64,000 bases of DNA from Arabidopsis thaliana. Lineage: Eukaryota > Streptophyta > Magnoliopsida > Brassicales > Brassicaceae. The notes below the pieces were generated by a model that searched no databases, was not told where the DNA came from, and saw only the letters and a list, made by a program, of their open reading frames with translations. Of this stretch, positions 48,247-58,879 are shown one piece after another. How positions within the stretch are numbered: position 1 is the first letter of the stretch; each line of letters begins with the position of its first letter. The DNA is taken from NCBI RefSeq assembly GCF_000001735.4, contig NC_003074.8:12586101-12650100 (forward strand), given 5' to 3'. The position numbers were made by a program, and so were the translations under genes.

Positions 48247-50033
48247 TTTTTTTTTTGTGCAACCGTTTTTAATAATAGTAAACAAGGCTCAAACTCCCGT
48301 GAAGGAGGAGACGTTACAGGATAATAGAGCAGCTTTAGCTAGTGAGTCTGCTTGAGCGTTCTCTGAACGCGGAACAAAGTGAAAGGAAACTGAAAAAAAA
48401 CTACTAACAAGCTCCGCGACATCGGCTAAGATACCGTCTAACTCATTTGCATGACCACCAGAATTGATGAGAAGGACAAGTTCTTTACAATGCGAGAAAC
48501 AGGCCAGCCTTGGAACACCCGATGCTAAAGCTGCAGAAATTCCAGCGTTTAAAGCAAGTGCTTCCGCCACTAGAGCTGAAGACACAAAGGGTCTTGAAGA
48601 ATTGCTTTAAAGAAGCACAACATTATGGAGGTCCTTAATGATCCATCCCATGCCGCCAACCTTTGAAGTCGCCTGCCACGCTGCGTCCGAGAAACAGGGG
48701 AACGCCTCCGAGTGAGCCTCTGAAGAGTCCCCTCTTTCCACCGCCAGACTCAGGGTTGGCGATGTAGGGGTTTGTTGGAGCTTTGCATTGTGCCACCTTT
48801 TGGCTTCTAAAATTGATTTTTGCACCGTGTCTTCTGCGAAGAGAATCCGGTCTTCGAAAATAACAAAGTTGCGGGCCTTCCACAGGAACCACAAAATCCA
48901 AGGGTACAGAGGGGTGCTTCCTAAACCTAAAGGAGGTAAACTGAGACAAGTGCGCCCCTTTTCCAGGATCTTCTTGACGTAGACTACTGAACCTGCTCTT
49001 GGTTTGGGAAGAAGTGTCGCCAAGTCCCAGACCTTGACTGCAATGGGACATCTAAAAAAGATATGCAGAGCATCCTCGATCTCCCCACATCGTTTACACC
49101 CTGTTTCCACCACTATACCTCTTGCTGAAAGTGCTGTCCCAATTGGGAGCGCCTTTTTTGTAGCTTTCGAGAGGAACATTCTGATCATAGGTGACGTATA
49201 CACCTTCCAGTTGTTAGTTTTCCAATTAAATCCCTCCTCCAAGCAGGGGACAAGATTAGACTTTGCCATTGCATAGCCAGACTTTGTAGAATAAACTCCC
49301 GCTTTTGCAGGGAGCCACCAAAGTCGGTCTGGTCTTTTTGTAGAACTCAATATCAAGCTGAGTATATCTTCCTCATGATGAAGTAATTCCCTACGAATAT
49401 CTTCACAGTCCCATTGGTGAGAAACAGAGAAGATCAAGTCTTTGACCAATAAAGTAGCAGAGTCTTTATTTGGCGGATCAAAGGGGATTTTGGGCTTGAG
49501 GTAGAGAGCCAGAGGGAGTACCACACACATATGTCTTCTCCGGATCCCACCGTCCATCCCAACCCTTTTCTTAAGATTTCTCTGCCCGCTAGAATCCCTC
49601 TCCATCCATGGAATGCATTAGACAAGGGGGTGAGCTCCATAAAAGGTGAAGAGTGGCAGTATTTGCCAAGTAGAACTTGAGCCAAGAGGGATTCTAGATT
49701 CTTCAAAAGTTTCCAGCCAATTTTTGCCAATAGAGAATCGTTGAAAGTAGCCACCTCCCTAAAACCTAATCCTCCCTCTGATTTTAACGCAGTGAGCTTC
49801 TCCAATGCTACCCAACTCATTTTTCGTTTATCCGGTGTATCATCCTACCAAAAACGGGTCAACGCCGATTACATCCTTTTACATAGAGAGAGGGGGAGCT
49901 TGAAGCATGTCATAGCATACGAGGGCATAGCTAAAACTGCTTTGAGCAGGACTTGTTTGCCAGCTCTTGACAGGAACCTTGTAGACCAAGACAGAGTTCG
50001 TTGTCGGATTCTATCCACCAGACCCGTGAAGAT
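48247..50033 (-). mobile_element. 5'-truncated LINE with RT C-terminus and RNase H
   Basis: In minus orientation it reads, in shifting frames: FTGLVDRIRQRTLSW-like RT end near 50020, MSWVALEKLTALKSEGGLGF, a zf-RVT region with MFLSKATKKALPIGTALSA and CKRCGEIEDALHIFFRCP, and an RNase H with FSDAAWQATSKVGGMGWII and SSALVAEALALNAGISAAL. A ten-base poly(A), seen as T at 48247-48256, marks its 3' end. TCAAATT flanks both sides (48242-48248 and 50036-50042). It lacks endonuclease and the RT core. It is dead through a frameshift near 49500 and a TAA near 48606. It sits inside Athila LTR A. Confidence 0.85.
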
Positions 50034-51114
50034 GTCAAATTAAGCTAAACAAATAGGTTATAAAATAAGAAACAAAGAAAAGCAATAAAAGTCAAGATAT
50101 ATATCAGATGGAGAAAAGCGTCAGAGGGACATTCTTAGGAAATAAATGACTAACAGATCAAGCTATGATTAGGATTATTAGCAAACCGTTCTAGAACTCA
50201 AATCACTAATATAAAGTAACCGGTGATGTGTCGTGCTACTCATTATGCCTAAAGCTAAAGATCCCCAATGATGTGTCGGTGAATCCCTAATTCTATACAT
50301 GCGTTATTTATGAAGTTTGATTAGTTCACCAAAGTATCTAAACCAGAACCCTTCTATGAGCGTACATGTTCTTTCTTAAATACTTAGGCCCATCTATGAT
50401 AGTTCTGGTAACAAGTACCTATGGTGGGTATACTTATTATCTAAGATCAAGTTCTAGGTGATCAATCTAAAACTAGCATAAAGAACAATCAAGATGAAGA
50501 ACTCTAAAGATATCCTAACAGGTTGGCGATTTACTATATCATCTAAATCCCTAATGGGAAACCCTAAACTAACAAGAAAACTACTCAAGAATGACGATTG
50601 AAGCAAACAACATGATTGAATAAGAAATCAATGTAAGAAACAAGAAGATAATAGAGTTTAGGAAGATCTTCTCTAAAGGGAGTCTCCACAAGGTTTTGCT
50701 CCCAAGTACAAAAGAGAAAAGGAGATTAGCCTCTCCAAGCTTAGGTCTAAACAATGACCTTTAAACTATATCTATAAGTTCTAAAAACGTATTGGGCTTT
50801 CTTTAAAAATAAGGGAAAGTTCTTGGCGGAATCTGCAAATCTTCATAACTTTATTAATGTGTCTTAGAATTGATGTCAGGTATTGATGTCGCTCGACACT
50901 AGAGGTCGTGTCGATCGACACATACGCGATTTATGGTCTCAAGATTTCTTCTACAGCATAAATTCTTTTGCTCTAGAATACTCCATAATCTTCAAACGCA
51001 TCCCTAACATATAAAGACCTGAAAAAGGACTAGAAAAGACTATAAAAATAACAAATAGACTCTAAAACCTGTACCTAAACCATACTTAAAACCGGTAAAA
51101 ATAGGGATATATCA

Positions 51115-51170
51115 ACTCCCCCAGACTTAACTTTTGCTTTCCTTCAAGCAAAACACAAAAGTCGAGGAAC
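51115..51170 (-). other. Stub of Athila internal region with polypurine tract
   Basis: Minus strand: TTTGCTTGAAGGAAAGCAAA followed by AGTTAAGTCTGGGGGAGT just before the LTR. This is the characteristic 3' internal end of Athila/Tat elements. The element is cut here, and MULE coding begins within a few bases. Confidence 0.65.
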
Positions 51171-52306
51171 AAGGGACTCAACAACAACTTGAGGCAATAG
51201 TGGAAGATCACGAGACTCAAGAAGATGGATCACACGATGAAACCGTTGATGAGTCTATGGATAATTTTGATACGGGGGAACAATATTTGAGCCACCGCCT
51301 ACTATAGAACCTGGTCAGTTTAAAAAAGGATGGGAAGACGGAATTGGTTTGACCTTACGTCAAGAATTTTTAAACAAGGCGACATTGCACGAGGTGGTGG
51401 ATAGAGCTGCATTTGTTAATAGTTTTGGTTATGTGATTAAGAAGTCGGATAAGAAGCGTTATGTCCTAAAGCGTGCCAAAGAAAGCTGTTCTTGGTTATC
51501 TGAAATTCGTAATACATATATCTTCTCGATTAGAAGGTACAATAGATGCATACTTCAACTCGGCTATGTAGAAGTAGTAGTAGGATCAGGAAAAGGAAAG
51601 GTAACCCACAATTAGTGGATGAGAATGTAAAATTTTAGTACCTATTCATAGCTTTGGGAGCTAGCATTGAAGGCTTTAAAGTGATGAGGAAAGTTATAAT
51701 TGTGGATGCAACACATTTGAAGAACAGATATGGTGGTGTGCTAGTATTTGCCTCGACTCAAGATTCTAATTGTTACCATTATATCATAGCGGTTGGCGTA
51801 CTCGACGGTGAGAACGATGCTAGTTGGGATTGTTTTTTCGAGAAGCTAAAAACAGTTGTACACGATACTTCTGAATTGGTATTCATGAGCGACAGAAATG
51901 CACGCCTCATAAAGGGCATACGGAGCGTGTATACCGCGGCTCATCACGAGTATTGTATTTGGCATTTGTCCCAAAATGTGAAACGGCCAAATGCTGCTAA
52001 CGTCAACAGAGACGTACTCACATGGAGGTTTATCGAGTTAAGTCGCATATACAATGTGAGTGAGTTCAACAAGGAGTATAATGTGTTTAAGTTGAGATAT
52101 CTTTTTGCGCCAAGTATTTGGAGGATACAAGAGTGAATGAAAAATGGGCAAGATGTTGTTTCTCCGGAGAAAGATACAACTTAGAAACAAGCAATTGTGT
52201 GGAATCTTTGAATAGTGTGTTTCTCAACGCAAGGAAGTACTCGTTATTACCAATGCTTGATGCGATCATCAAAAAAAAATCCATTTGGTTTAATGAACAT
52301 CAGATA

Positions 52307-53343
52307 TAGTGATGTTAACTTGGGCATTGAATACCCATTTATTAAATGGGTATGTGCAAAAAAAATTAACCCATTTAAACCCATTTAGAGAAAAATATTA
52401 AATGGGGTTAAATGGGTTACCCCAATTAAACCCATTTAATAAATTAAACCCATTTAATAAATGGGTTTACCCACAAACAAATGGGTACCCATTAAACCCA
52501 TTTATGTTTTATTTTATATTACTTATTTTTATTAAAATGTAGATAACTTAATTATAACTAAAATAAAGAGCAAAATACTAAATATATTTAAAACAAAACG
52601 TAAAATCACGTTTTCCCGCTAAAACCCATCAAATTACGTTTTCCCATCAAAATCACGTTTTTTACCAAAATCAAAAATCACATTTTCCCACCAAAATCGT
52701 AAACCGACGTTTTTCCGCCCAAATCGTAAAATCACGTTTTCCCGCCAAAACTGTAAAATGACGTTTTCCCACCAAATTTGAAAATCACGTATTTTCGCCA
52801 AACCCGTAAAATCACGCTTTTCCGCCAAAATCGTAAAATCACGTTTTCCCGCCAGAATCGTAAAATCACGTTTTCCCGCCAAAACCGTAAAATCACGTTT
52901 TCTCGCCAAAATCACAAAAAGTGTTTTCCGCCAAAACCGTAAAATCACGTATTCTCGCCAAAACCGTAAACGACATTTTCTCGTAAAACCGTAAAATCAA
53001 GTTTTCCCGCCAAAATCACAAAAAATTATTTTTGGCCAAATTTGAAAATATTATTATTATTATATGTTATTGAAATCTATGTTTTAGTAAATTATAAATA
53101 TTTCAGATTTAGCTAATGTTTATGGACTGTTGTTATTTATCTATTAAGTTTATGAATTAATTAATAAAAGGCAATATCTCACTTAATTGGTTTAAATGGG
53201 TTCACATGGATTTACTAAATTTAAATGGGCAGGGTTAAATGGGTTTCAAAAATAAATGGGTTTATATGGGTTTAAAGTTAAATGGAGTGGGTTTAAATGG
53301 GATGGGTTTAATTGGGGTGGGTTAGCCCATATTAACATCACTA
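52307..53343. mobile_element. hAT-type MITE with E2F-like minisatellite
   Basis: A 1037-bp element inserted in the MULE gene, flanked by a perfect 8-bp duplication ATCAGATA (52299-52306 and 53344-53351). Inverted ends are TAGTGATGTTAACTTGGGC and, on the minus strand, TAGTGATGTTAATATGGGC, so TAGTGATGTTAA is perfectly paired. It has no transposase. Inside, AAATGGGTTTA-type repeats occupy both ends, and about 430 bp in the middle are a 27-bp tandem array (listed separately). Confidence 0.92.
52596..53020. repeat. 27-bp minisatellite carrying TTTTCCCGCC sites
   Basis: About 15 units of a roughly 27-bp repeat with consensus AAATCACGTTTTCCCGCCAA then AACCGTA. Perfect TTTTCCCGC occurs at 52611, 52737, 52844, 52871 and 53002; others are one base off. 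TTTCCCGC matches the E2F/DP consensus of plant cell-cycle promoters. The period is a multiple of three, so the minus strand shows an apparent periodic peptide frame (52634-52948), which I regard as accidental. Confidence 0.88.
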
Positions 53344-53435
53344 ATCAGATAGAAGCCGCGTCTGGATCCATAGAAAATAAGATGGTGCCCCTTGGTGGAG
53401 AATTATTTGCATGATTTGTGGGTTGAAGCTAAATA

Positions 53436-53986
53436 CAGTAAAACCTCTTTAAATTAATACTCGATAAATTAATAACCTCTATAAATTAATAAATTCTTCC
53501 GGTTCCGAGTTGGGACCAGTGTAAAAAGTGATACAAATCGATAAATTAATAAGATAATAATTTTTTTGAAATTTCTATGTAAACATATGGTCCCATTAAT
53601 ATCATAAAATAATAATTGTATAAAAATATCAACTATATATATATATTATACTTATATATAAGAAATTTCAATGAAATATAATTTTAGTATTGTGTCTATT
53701 TACTTAAATTTGCTTAAGTTTTTTATTTCATTTTAATATTTTACTTTATCAAAAAAATTTCTTATTGTTTTATAAACATGATAATTATTTCTATTTGTAA
53801 TTGGTTCTAAAAATATATTTTAGATAATGAAATGAATCTTACATTTTCATAGAAATTAACAACAATTGCCATATTTGGAAAATCTCTCTATAAATTAATA
53901 AATATTAATTTATCGAGAAATTAATACCTCTATAAATTAATAGAATTTTGCGGTGCCAACATTATTAATTTATAGAGGTTTTACTG
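53436..53986. mobile_element. EMIGRANT-like MITE (Tc1/mariner type)
   Basis: The 551-bp element has ends CAGTAAAACCTCTTTAAATT and, on the minus strand, CAGTAAAACCTCTATAAATT, matching over about 24 bases with one difference. TA is duplicated at 53434-53435 and 53987-53988. These ends are those I know from the Arabidopsis EMIGRANT family. It is inserted in the MULE gene upstream of the SWIM-coding part. Confidence 0.93.
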
Positions 53987-54589
53987 TAGCTGAAAGTGGT
54001 GGAGCTGAACGCATTCGAGCGTGAATATGTCGTCACATATAGTGAAGGAAAAGATTATACGATGAGCTTGCTCTTGAAAACTTGCAGTTGCAAGGTATTC
54101 GATATCCAAAAGTATCCTTGTATTCACGCATTAACTTAGGGTCCGAATGGTGACAACAAATAGAGCGGAACGGACAAAGCGGACAATGCGGATAAAGTGC
54201 AGAAAAAGCGGTTATAGTGGACATAGCGGATGAAATGGACACAACGGATTATGTTGATGAAACATAGCGATTTTATGAGTTGAATGGTTAAAAGCGGACA
54301 AAACGGTCTAATGTTTTAAAAAAAAAAAAATTTGTAACAAAACTTTTCTGAACAACTATTAATTTTGTTTTAGTACCACAACATATTGAAAAATGTATCA
54401 AAAATACAAATTCAAATGTAAAATCAAATATTTTGATTTTCCGATAACATATTTGCAATCGTTTCTCGAATGTTTGCCATATGTTGTCCATATGCATTTT
54501 CTGCTTCATCAAGCTCAAATGATGCATTGTTCTGATCTTCAGTTTAAGTCTCGGTAAAATATTCAACAAAATATGCATTTGTAAAATTA

Positions 54590-55495
54590 GAAACTCTTAT
54601 AAAATTATGGAAACCCATTGTTGCGATAATTAGTCTCCTTGGAACATCCAAATCATATCTTGGAAAATCAGTTAAAATTCTCCATTTCTTCTTCCATACT
54701 CCGAAAGTGCGTTCAATTATAGACCAAAGAGATGCATGAGATCAGTTAAACAATTCTTCCTTGTTTTTCGGAGGAGGACCGGTATAGAACTGTGACATGT
54801 GGTATCTCAGAAGTCTATTTTGTGTTGACCTATAAGGCGCTAAAAACCCTTGCTTATTAGGATATCGAGAGTCAACTACATAATTGTCTCCCGGGGTAAA
54901 GGAAACTCAGAATCACCATTTTACGTGAGTGAAAGGACAGCTGTATCATGGCATGCACTCGGTGCTCCATTCCATACATATGTGAATAACATATTTATAT
55001 CACATATTGCCATTACATTGATACTTGCGTAGTTGTGTCGGTTCCAATAAATGGCTTGTAACTCAGGCTTTACTTTGACACACACATGAGTTCCATCCAT
55101 AACTCCAACAAAACCACTTAAATATGGCCAATATCGTCGATCAACTTGTAGACGTTGAGGAATCCGAAGTAATTGTTGTGTTATTGGTGTCTTGATGTAA
55201 TCTGAGGCAAGAAGTTATGTAGCTTCCAACACTTCACTAAACTTTCTATTCACGGTTTCTTGGTTTCGTCCGAATCGTAAACCAATATCTCGTTGAATTT
55301 CATTGTGTCCACACACTCGTAGAAACATTGCAACACTCTCTTCAACACTTGCATTCAATGAAGATTGTAACCCATAATTTTCTTTTAAAATAGAGCATAG
55401 TCCTGTGAAGGTAGCAAACGACATTCTCAATAATTGTAGACATGCAGCATTGTCATTTTGAATACGATCCCAAAGAATTAGCCATCCCAATCCTC
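54590..55495 (-). pseudogene. PIF/Harbinger transposase, broken
   Basis: An open piece (55490-55215) reads MGWLILWDRIQNDNAACLQL, then LCSILKENYGLQ, EESVAMFLRVCGHNEIQRDI and RFGRNQETVNRKFSEVL, the N-terminal region of Harbinger nucleases. It continues in other frames with PYLSGFVGVMDGTHVCVKV (first catalytic Asp), AICDINMLFTYVWNGAPSA with the second Asp, and near 54700 SLWSIIERTFGVWKKKWRI-like sequence. A stop near 55215 and several shifts inactivate it. Confidence 0.8.
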
Positions 55496-55921
55496 TACTT
55501 GTTTTGGATAGTCCTTTTTGAAAGTCCTGTGAAAGTAATTCAACGTTGGATTTATTAAAAATTCTTCTATTTGCTCATTTTCCAAAGGCTATAACTCAAA
55601 TATTTCTACGTCAGATAAGTTGTGAATTTCTTGTGAATGTAGTTGACAAATTCGAAAAGCCTGAAATAACATTAAAATACATAAGTAACAAGAAAAAAAA
55701 AAACTCAATCACAACTAATTCCATATTGAGAAATTTTACTCAAACATAAGTACTTCATCAAACTAATAGAAATTTTACATATATAAATAAACTAACATAA
55801 TAAACTACTCTTCCTCAGTTTCGCTCATGTCGTTATCAACTAAGTTTTGTCGAGGAAGAGGTTGCGATGTGGATGGATTGTTTTCTCCTAAAGTGCTAAA
55901 TAGTCCGAATGATCTTAGTGT

Positions 55922-57115
55922 CTAAAACATTTGGCCACTTGGAGAATTACTGAGAAACCCTAGATTCGGAGACCCTACTTGTGGTCTCTGTGTATAACGA
56001 GTAAATCCTAGCCTCGGAGATCCAAAACCCGATCCTGGAGAATGATTACCAAACCCAATGCTCGGAGATCCTACTTGTGATCTTCGAGATGCTCGTTGCT
56101 CAACATTTATCGGTGCAAGAAAGTGTCGAAAACCTGTAGTAGATGGGTCAATACGAATACTTGGAGTTCTTTGGCTTGTATTTGCAGACATACTACAAGC
56201 AGATGATGGACCAGATGATGGATCAGATGATCGAGGCGTACAAGACCCACTCGGTGGACGAGTAATTCCTACATTTTCACCTTGGCTTGTAAATCCTGTT
56301 AGAGACTCCAATAATCATATCCTATCCTCATTGGTCTGAAACCGACTTTAAGACATCCAATAATTACGCCAAAATAGATCAGTTTTCAGAAGTTGGAGGC
56401 ATTGAACGTAGAAATCATTGTATCTTCGAATCTCCAATGATTCAAGAATATCGACCGCCCTTTCAAACTCGGTAAAATCTTCGCGGTCAAAAGCACCAGG
56501 ACGTAGTCGTTCAAAAGATTCCCTTTGAAAGTCTCTTATGGAAGACATTGTCTCTTGAATGGTCGATTCAAAAAATTTTCTTCTACGTGGTACCCATGAT
56601 CCGCTAGACTCTCTTGATCCATTCTTTCGACTAGCCGATGGATCAACTCTTGAATGTTGTCGATCGTGTGAATTCATATGATGGTTGTGAATCATTATAA
56701 ATGATCACACGATACATCTTCTTGGTTTGTTGAGTTTCTTGAACTTCATTAGGCTCACAATCGTCGTCGTTATCACCATCATGTGAATTGTCATTTCTGA
56801 TTTCCGCTTTTCTTTGCCGCACAGACTATTGACGTTGAGAACCCACATCTAAGACTGCAAAGCAATGAGACGTGATATCCCAATCTTTTGGAGGTTCGCG
56901 GTTCAAGCGTGCTAGTTTCGCAAACTCCTAAGATTAAAAAGTTAATGTAAGAAAATTATCTATAATTTTTGTAATAATTAAATTGATGAAATTAGGGACC
57001 TGTTTCACGATTATCCCACCATGCTTCGTCAGCCTCTATCCTTCTCGTAATAGTATCAACCAAAATTCTAGTCTTACTTTGTAGATGCTTCCAAAGCTTG
57101 AACTCTATCTTCCAT
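55922..57115 (-). pseudogene. PIF/Harbinger ORF1 (Myb-like), broken
   Basis: Minus-strand pieces, from 57115 down: AMEDRVQALEAST, then ADEAWWDN, FAKLARLNREPPKDWDI-like sequence, and the open pieces 56695-56348 (GSWVPRRRKFFESTIQETM, FERAVDILESLEIRRYNDF) and 56311-55922, which is Gly/Ser/Pro-rich with a repeated RxxQVGSPxLGF motif. The order resembles the L10-interacting Myb-like second protein of plant Harbinger elements. It is interrupted upstream by LTR B and by stops. Confidence 0.65.
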
Positions 57116-58246
57116 TGCAGCACTTAGGGATCGAATTCACAAAGTTTTCGGATCACGCAATAGACTAATGGCTAATCGAATTGAGCTAAGTAAAATAGTA
57201 AAGAAAATAAAGAGACACAAAAAGTGAGCAATAGCAATCGATTGGATGGTTGTGAAACAAGCTAATAAAAGCGTCAGGCTTAGGGTATTCTCAGAAAATA
57301 GATGATAGTAGATCTAGAAATAGCTAGGTTGTTATCGAACCGTTCTCAAACTCAAACTATGATTTTAGAGTAACCGGTGGTGTTCCGCGAAAATAACCGG
57401 AGAAGCTGAGAAATCTTATACTAAAGCATGCATTATTATCAAGTTTGATTAGTTCACCTAGTATCTAAACCAGAGCCCTTCTATGAGCCTACCTGTTCTT
57501 TCTTAAATGCCTAGGCTCATCTATGATAGATCAAATAGCAAGTACCTATGGTGGGCATACCTATTATCTAATATCAAGTTCTAGTTAGCTACTCTAGAAC
57601 TAGCATGAAGAACAATAAAGATGAAGAATCCTACATATAACCTAGCAAGGGGCAATATATTAAGTCATCTAAATCCCTAATGAGAAACCTTAAACCTAAC
57701 AAGAAAACTACTCAAACATGATGAATGAAGCAAACAACATGATTGAATAAGAAATCACTGAATAAAACAAGAATAGATTAAGGTTTAGCAGGATTTTCTC
57801 TAAAGGGAGTTTCCATAGGGTTTTGCTCCCAAAGTACAAAAGAGAAAAGGAGAATAGCCTCTCCAAGCTTAGGTCTAAACAATGACCTTTAAAACTATAT
57901 ATATGACCTAAAAACGTGATGGGCCTTCTTTAGAAATAAGAGAAACTTCTGGGCCATATATGGAAATCTTCAAAACATCAATAAATTGCGTCTTCGAATT
58001 GTCGTCAGGTATTGGTGTCGCTCGACACCAGGGGTGGTGTCGTTCGACACCTACGGGGATTTTGGTCTGCGAACTGCTTCTGCAACTTAAGTTGTCTGTT
58101 TTGCTCCAGAATGCTCCATAATCTCCAAATGCATCACAAACATGTAAAGATCTGAAAAAGACTAGAAAAGACTCTAGAAATAACAATTAGACTTTAAAAC
58201 CTATACCTAAAACATAGTTAAAAGCAGTAAAAATAGGGTTTTATCA
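57116..58246 (-). repeat. Athila-type LTR (copy B)
   Basis: 1131 bp beginning TGCAGCACTTAGGGATCGAA and ending GGGTTTTATCA. It aligns with copy A over its full length. Neither a polypurine tract nor a primer-binding site borders it, which suggests a solo LTR. The five bases on each side (TCCAT and ACACA) do not match, so the flank may have been rearranged. It interrupts a Harbinger gene. The palindromic GTGTCG-TCGACAC motifs lie at about 58017-58060. Confidence 0.75.
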
Positions 58247-58265
58247 ACACACATGTGCCATTATT

Positions 58266-58500
58266 ACCTAGTTAGTATTTCCCAATGTTACCATTACTAT
58301 CCACAATTCACAATTGTAGTATTAGCCACATCCGCCAACACTACCTAGATATCAACTTAGTATTTCCCAATGTTACTAGTACTATCCACAATTCACAATT
58401 GTATTATTACTCACATCCGACAATATAACCTAGAAATCAACTTAGTAATTCCCAATGTTACTAGTACTATCCACAAATCAAAATTGTACTATTACTCAAT
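58266..58500. repeat. 85-bp tandem repeat, three copies
   Basis: TATTTCCCAATGTTAC or its variant recurs at about 58276, 58361 and 58446, each followed by ACTATCCACAATTCACAATTG and CATCCG. Three imperfect 85-bp units directly follow Athila LTR B. No coding. Confidence 0.85.
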
Positions 58501-58539
58501 TCAAGCGGTATTACTCGTCATATCCATGACATTTGCCAT

Positions 58540-58700
58540 TGAGATGTCCTCGTGTCTCCTCCCCTCCTCCTCCACGGGTTTTTCCATTGAGACGTCCTCG
58601 TCTCTCTCCTCTTCCATTGAGACTTTCTCGTGTCTCTCCTCCTCCACGATAGTAGCGATACAAACGCCCTCTTGTCTCTCCTCGTCCACGGGATAAGCAT
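58540..58700 (-). repeat. Irregular minisatellite, GAGACGTCCTCGTCTCTC type
   Basis: Variants of CATTGAGACGTCCTCGTCTC recur about five times in 160 bp, interspersed with CTCCTCC runs. Minus-strand frames through it give low-complexity peptides (for example EEERDEDVSMEKPVEEE) that look like by-products of the repeat. Confidence 0.6.
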
Positions 58701-58879
58701 TTGAGATGTCCACGTTTGCTCCTTTGATTTGGAATCAGAGCCCAAGGTTCGCCTACTACTACTCCCTGATTCTTCTTCAGTTCCTTCTCTTTCATTCTCA
58801 TCTTGCTCATGAGTTTGCTCATTCTCTTCTTCATTGGGAATCTGTTTTTAAAATGAATAAAACGTAGCATCATCAACCA

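Larger units (their letters stand above)
47727..51114 (-). repeat. Athila-type LTR (copy A), split by a MITE and a LINE
   Basis: After removing the MITE and the LINE, about 1.14 kb remains: 47727-47738, 48196-48246 and 50034-51114. It begins TGTAGTACTTAGGGTCGAATT and ends GGGATATATCA. It aligns along its whole length with 57116-58246. Shared blocks include CCAAGCTTAGGTCTAAACAA and a pair of GTGTCG(A/C)TCGACAC palindromes. A minus-strand polypurine tract borders it at 51115-51128 (AAGTCTGGGGGAGT), as in Athila/Tat elements. It is thus a 3' LTR in the minus orientation whose internal region is almost gone. Confidence 0.75.
51172..54137 (+). pseudogene. MULE (MuDR-type) transposase gene, interrupted by two MITEs
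   Basis: The N-terminal DNA-binding part runs from about 51290: EPGQFKKGWEDGIGLTL, VVDRAAFVNSFGYVIKKSD and RYVLKRAKESC. A frame change follows, then the DDE region at 51654-52136: KVIIVDATHLKNRYGG, VGVLDGENDASWDCFF, ELVFMSDRNARLIKGI and EYCIWHLSQNVK. Coding resumes after each inserted MITE, at 53352-53433 and 53989-54137, the last holding a SWIM zinc finger: TYSEGKDYTMSLLLKTCSC and then KVFDIQKYPCIHALT. Frameshifts and the insertions make it dead. The left side abuts an Athila stub, the right side a Harbinger element. Confidence 0.88.
54138..57115 (-). mobile_element. PIF/Harbinger element, degenerate, right end lost
   Basis: Left end GGGTCCGAATGGTGACAAC follows TTA at the point where MULE coding stops. 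Subterminal GCGGA repeats occupy 54160-54300. Transposase and Myb-like genes follow on the minus strand. The right part is cut at 57116 by Athila-type LTR B. I found no matching right terminal repeat in the window, so the outer limit is uncertain. Confidence 0.7.

Noticed and set aside
50895..50935. GTGTCGATCGACAC palindromes as an operator-like site
   Set aside because: The same motif occurs in both Athila-type LTR copies and is a family feature, not a local regulatory site.
52634..52948. Periodic open frame on the minus strand repeating a KRDFTILAG-like nonapeptide
   Set aside because: It is a by-product of a 27-bp minisatellite inside a MITE: the period is a multiple of three and no stop happens to fall in this frame.
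58501..58876. Overlapping minus-strand frames of 70-121 codons, acidic or Arg-rich
   Set aside because: All three frames are open because of a minisatellite; the peptides are low-complexity and unlike Harbinger proteins.
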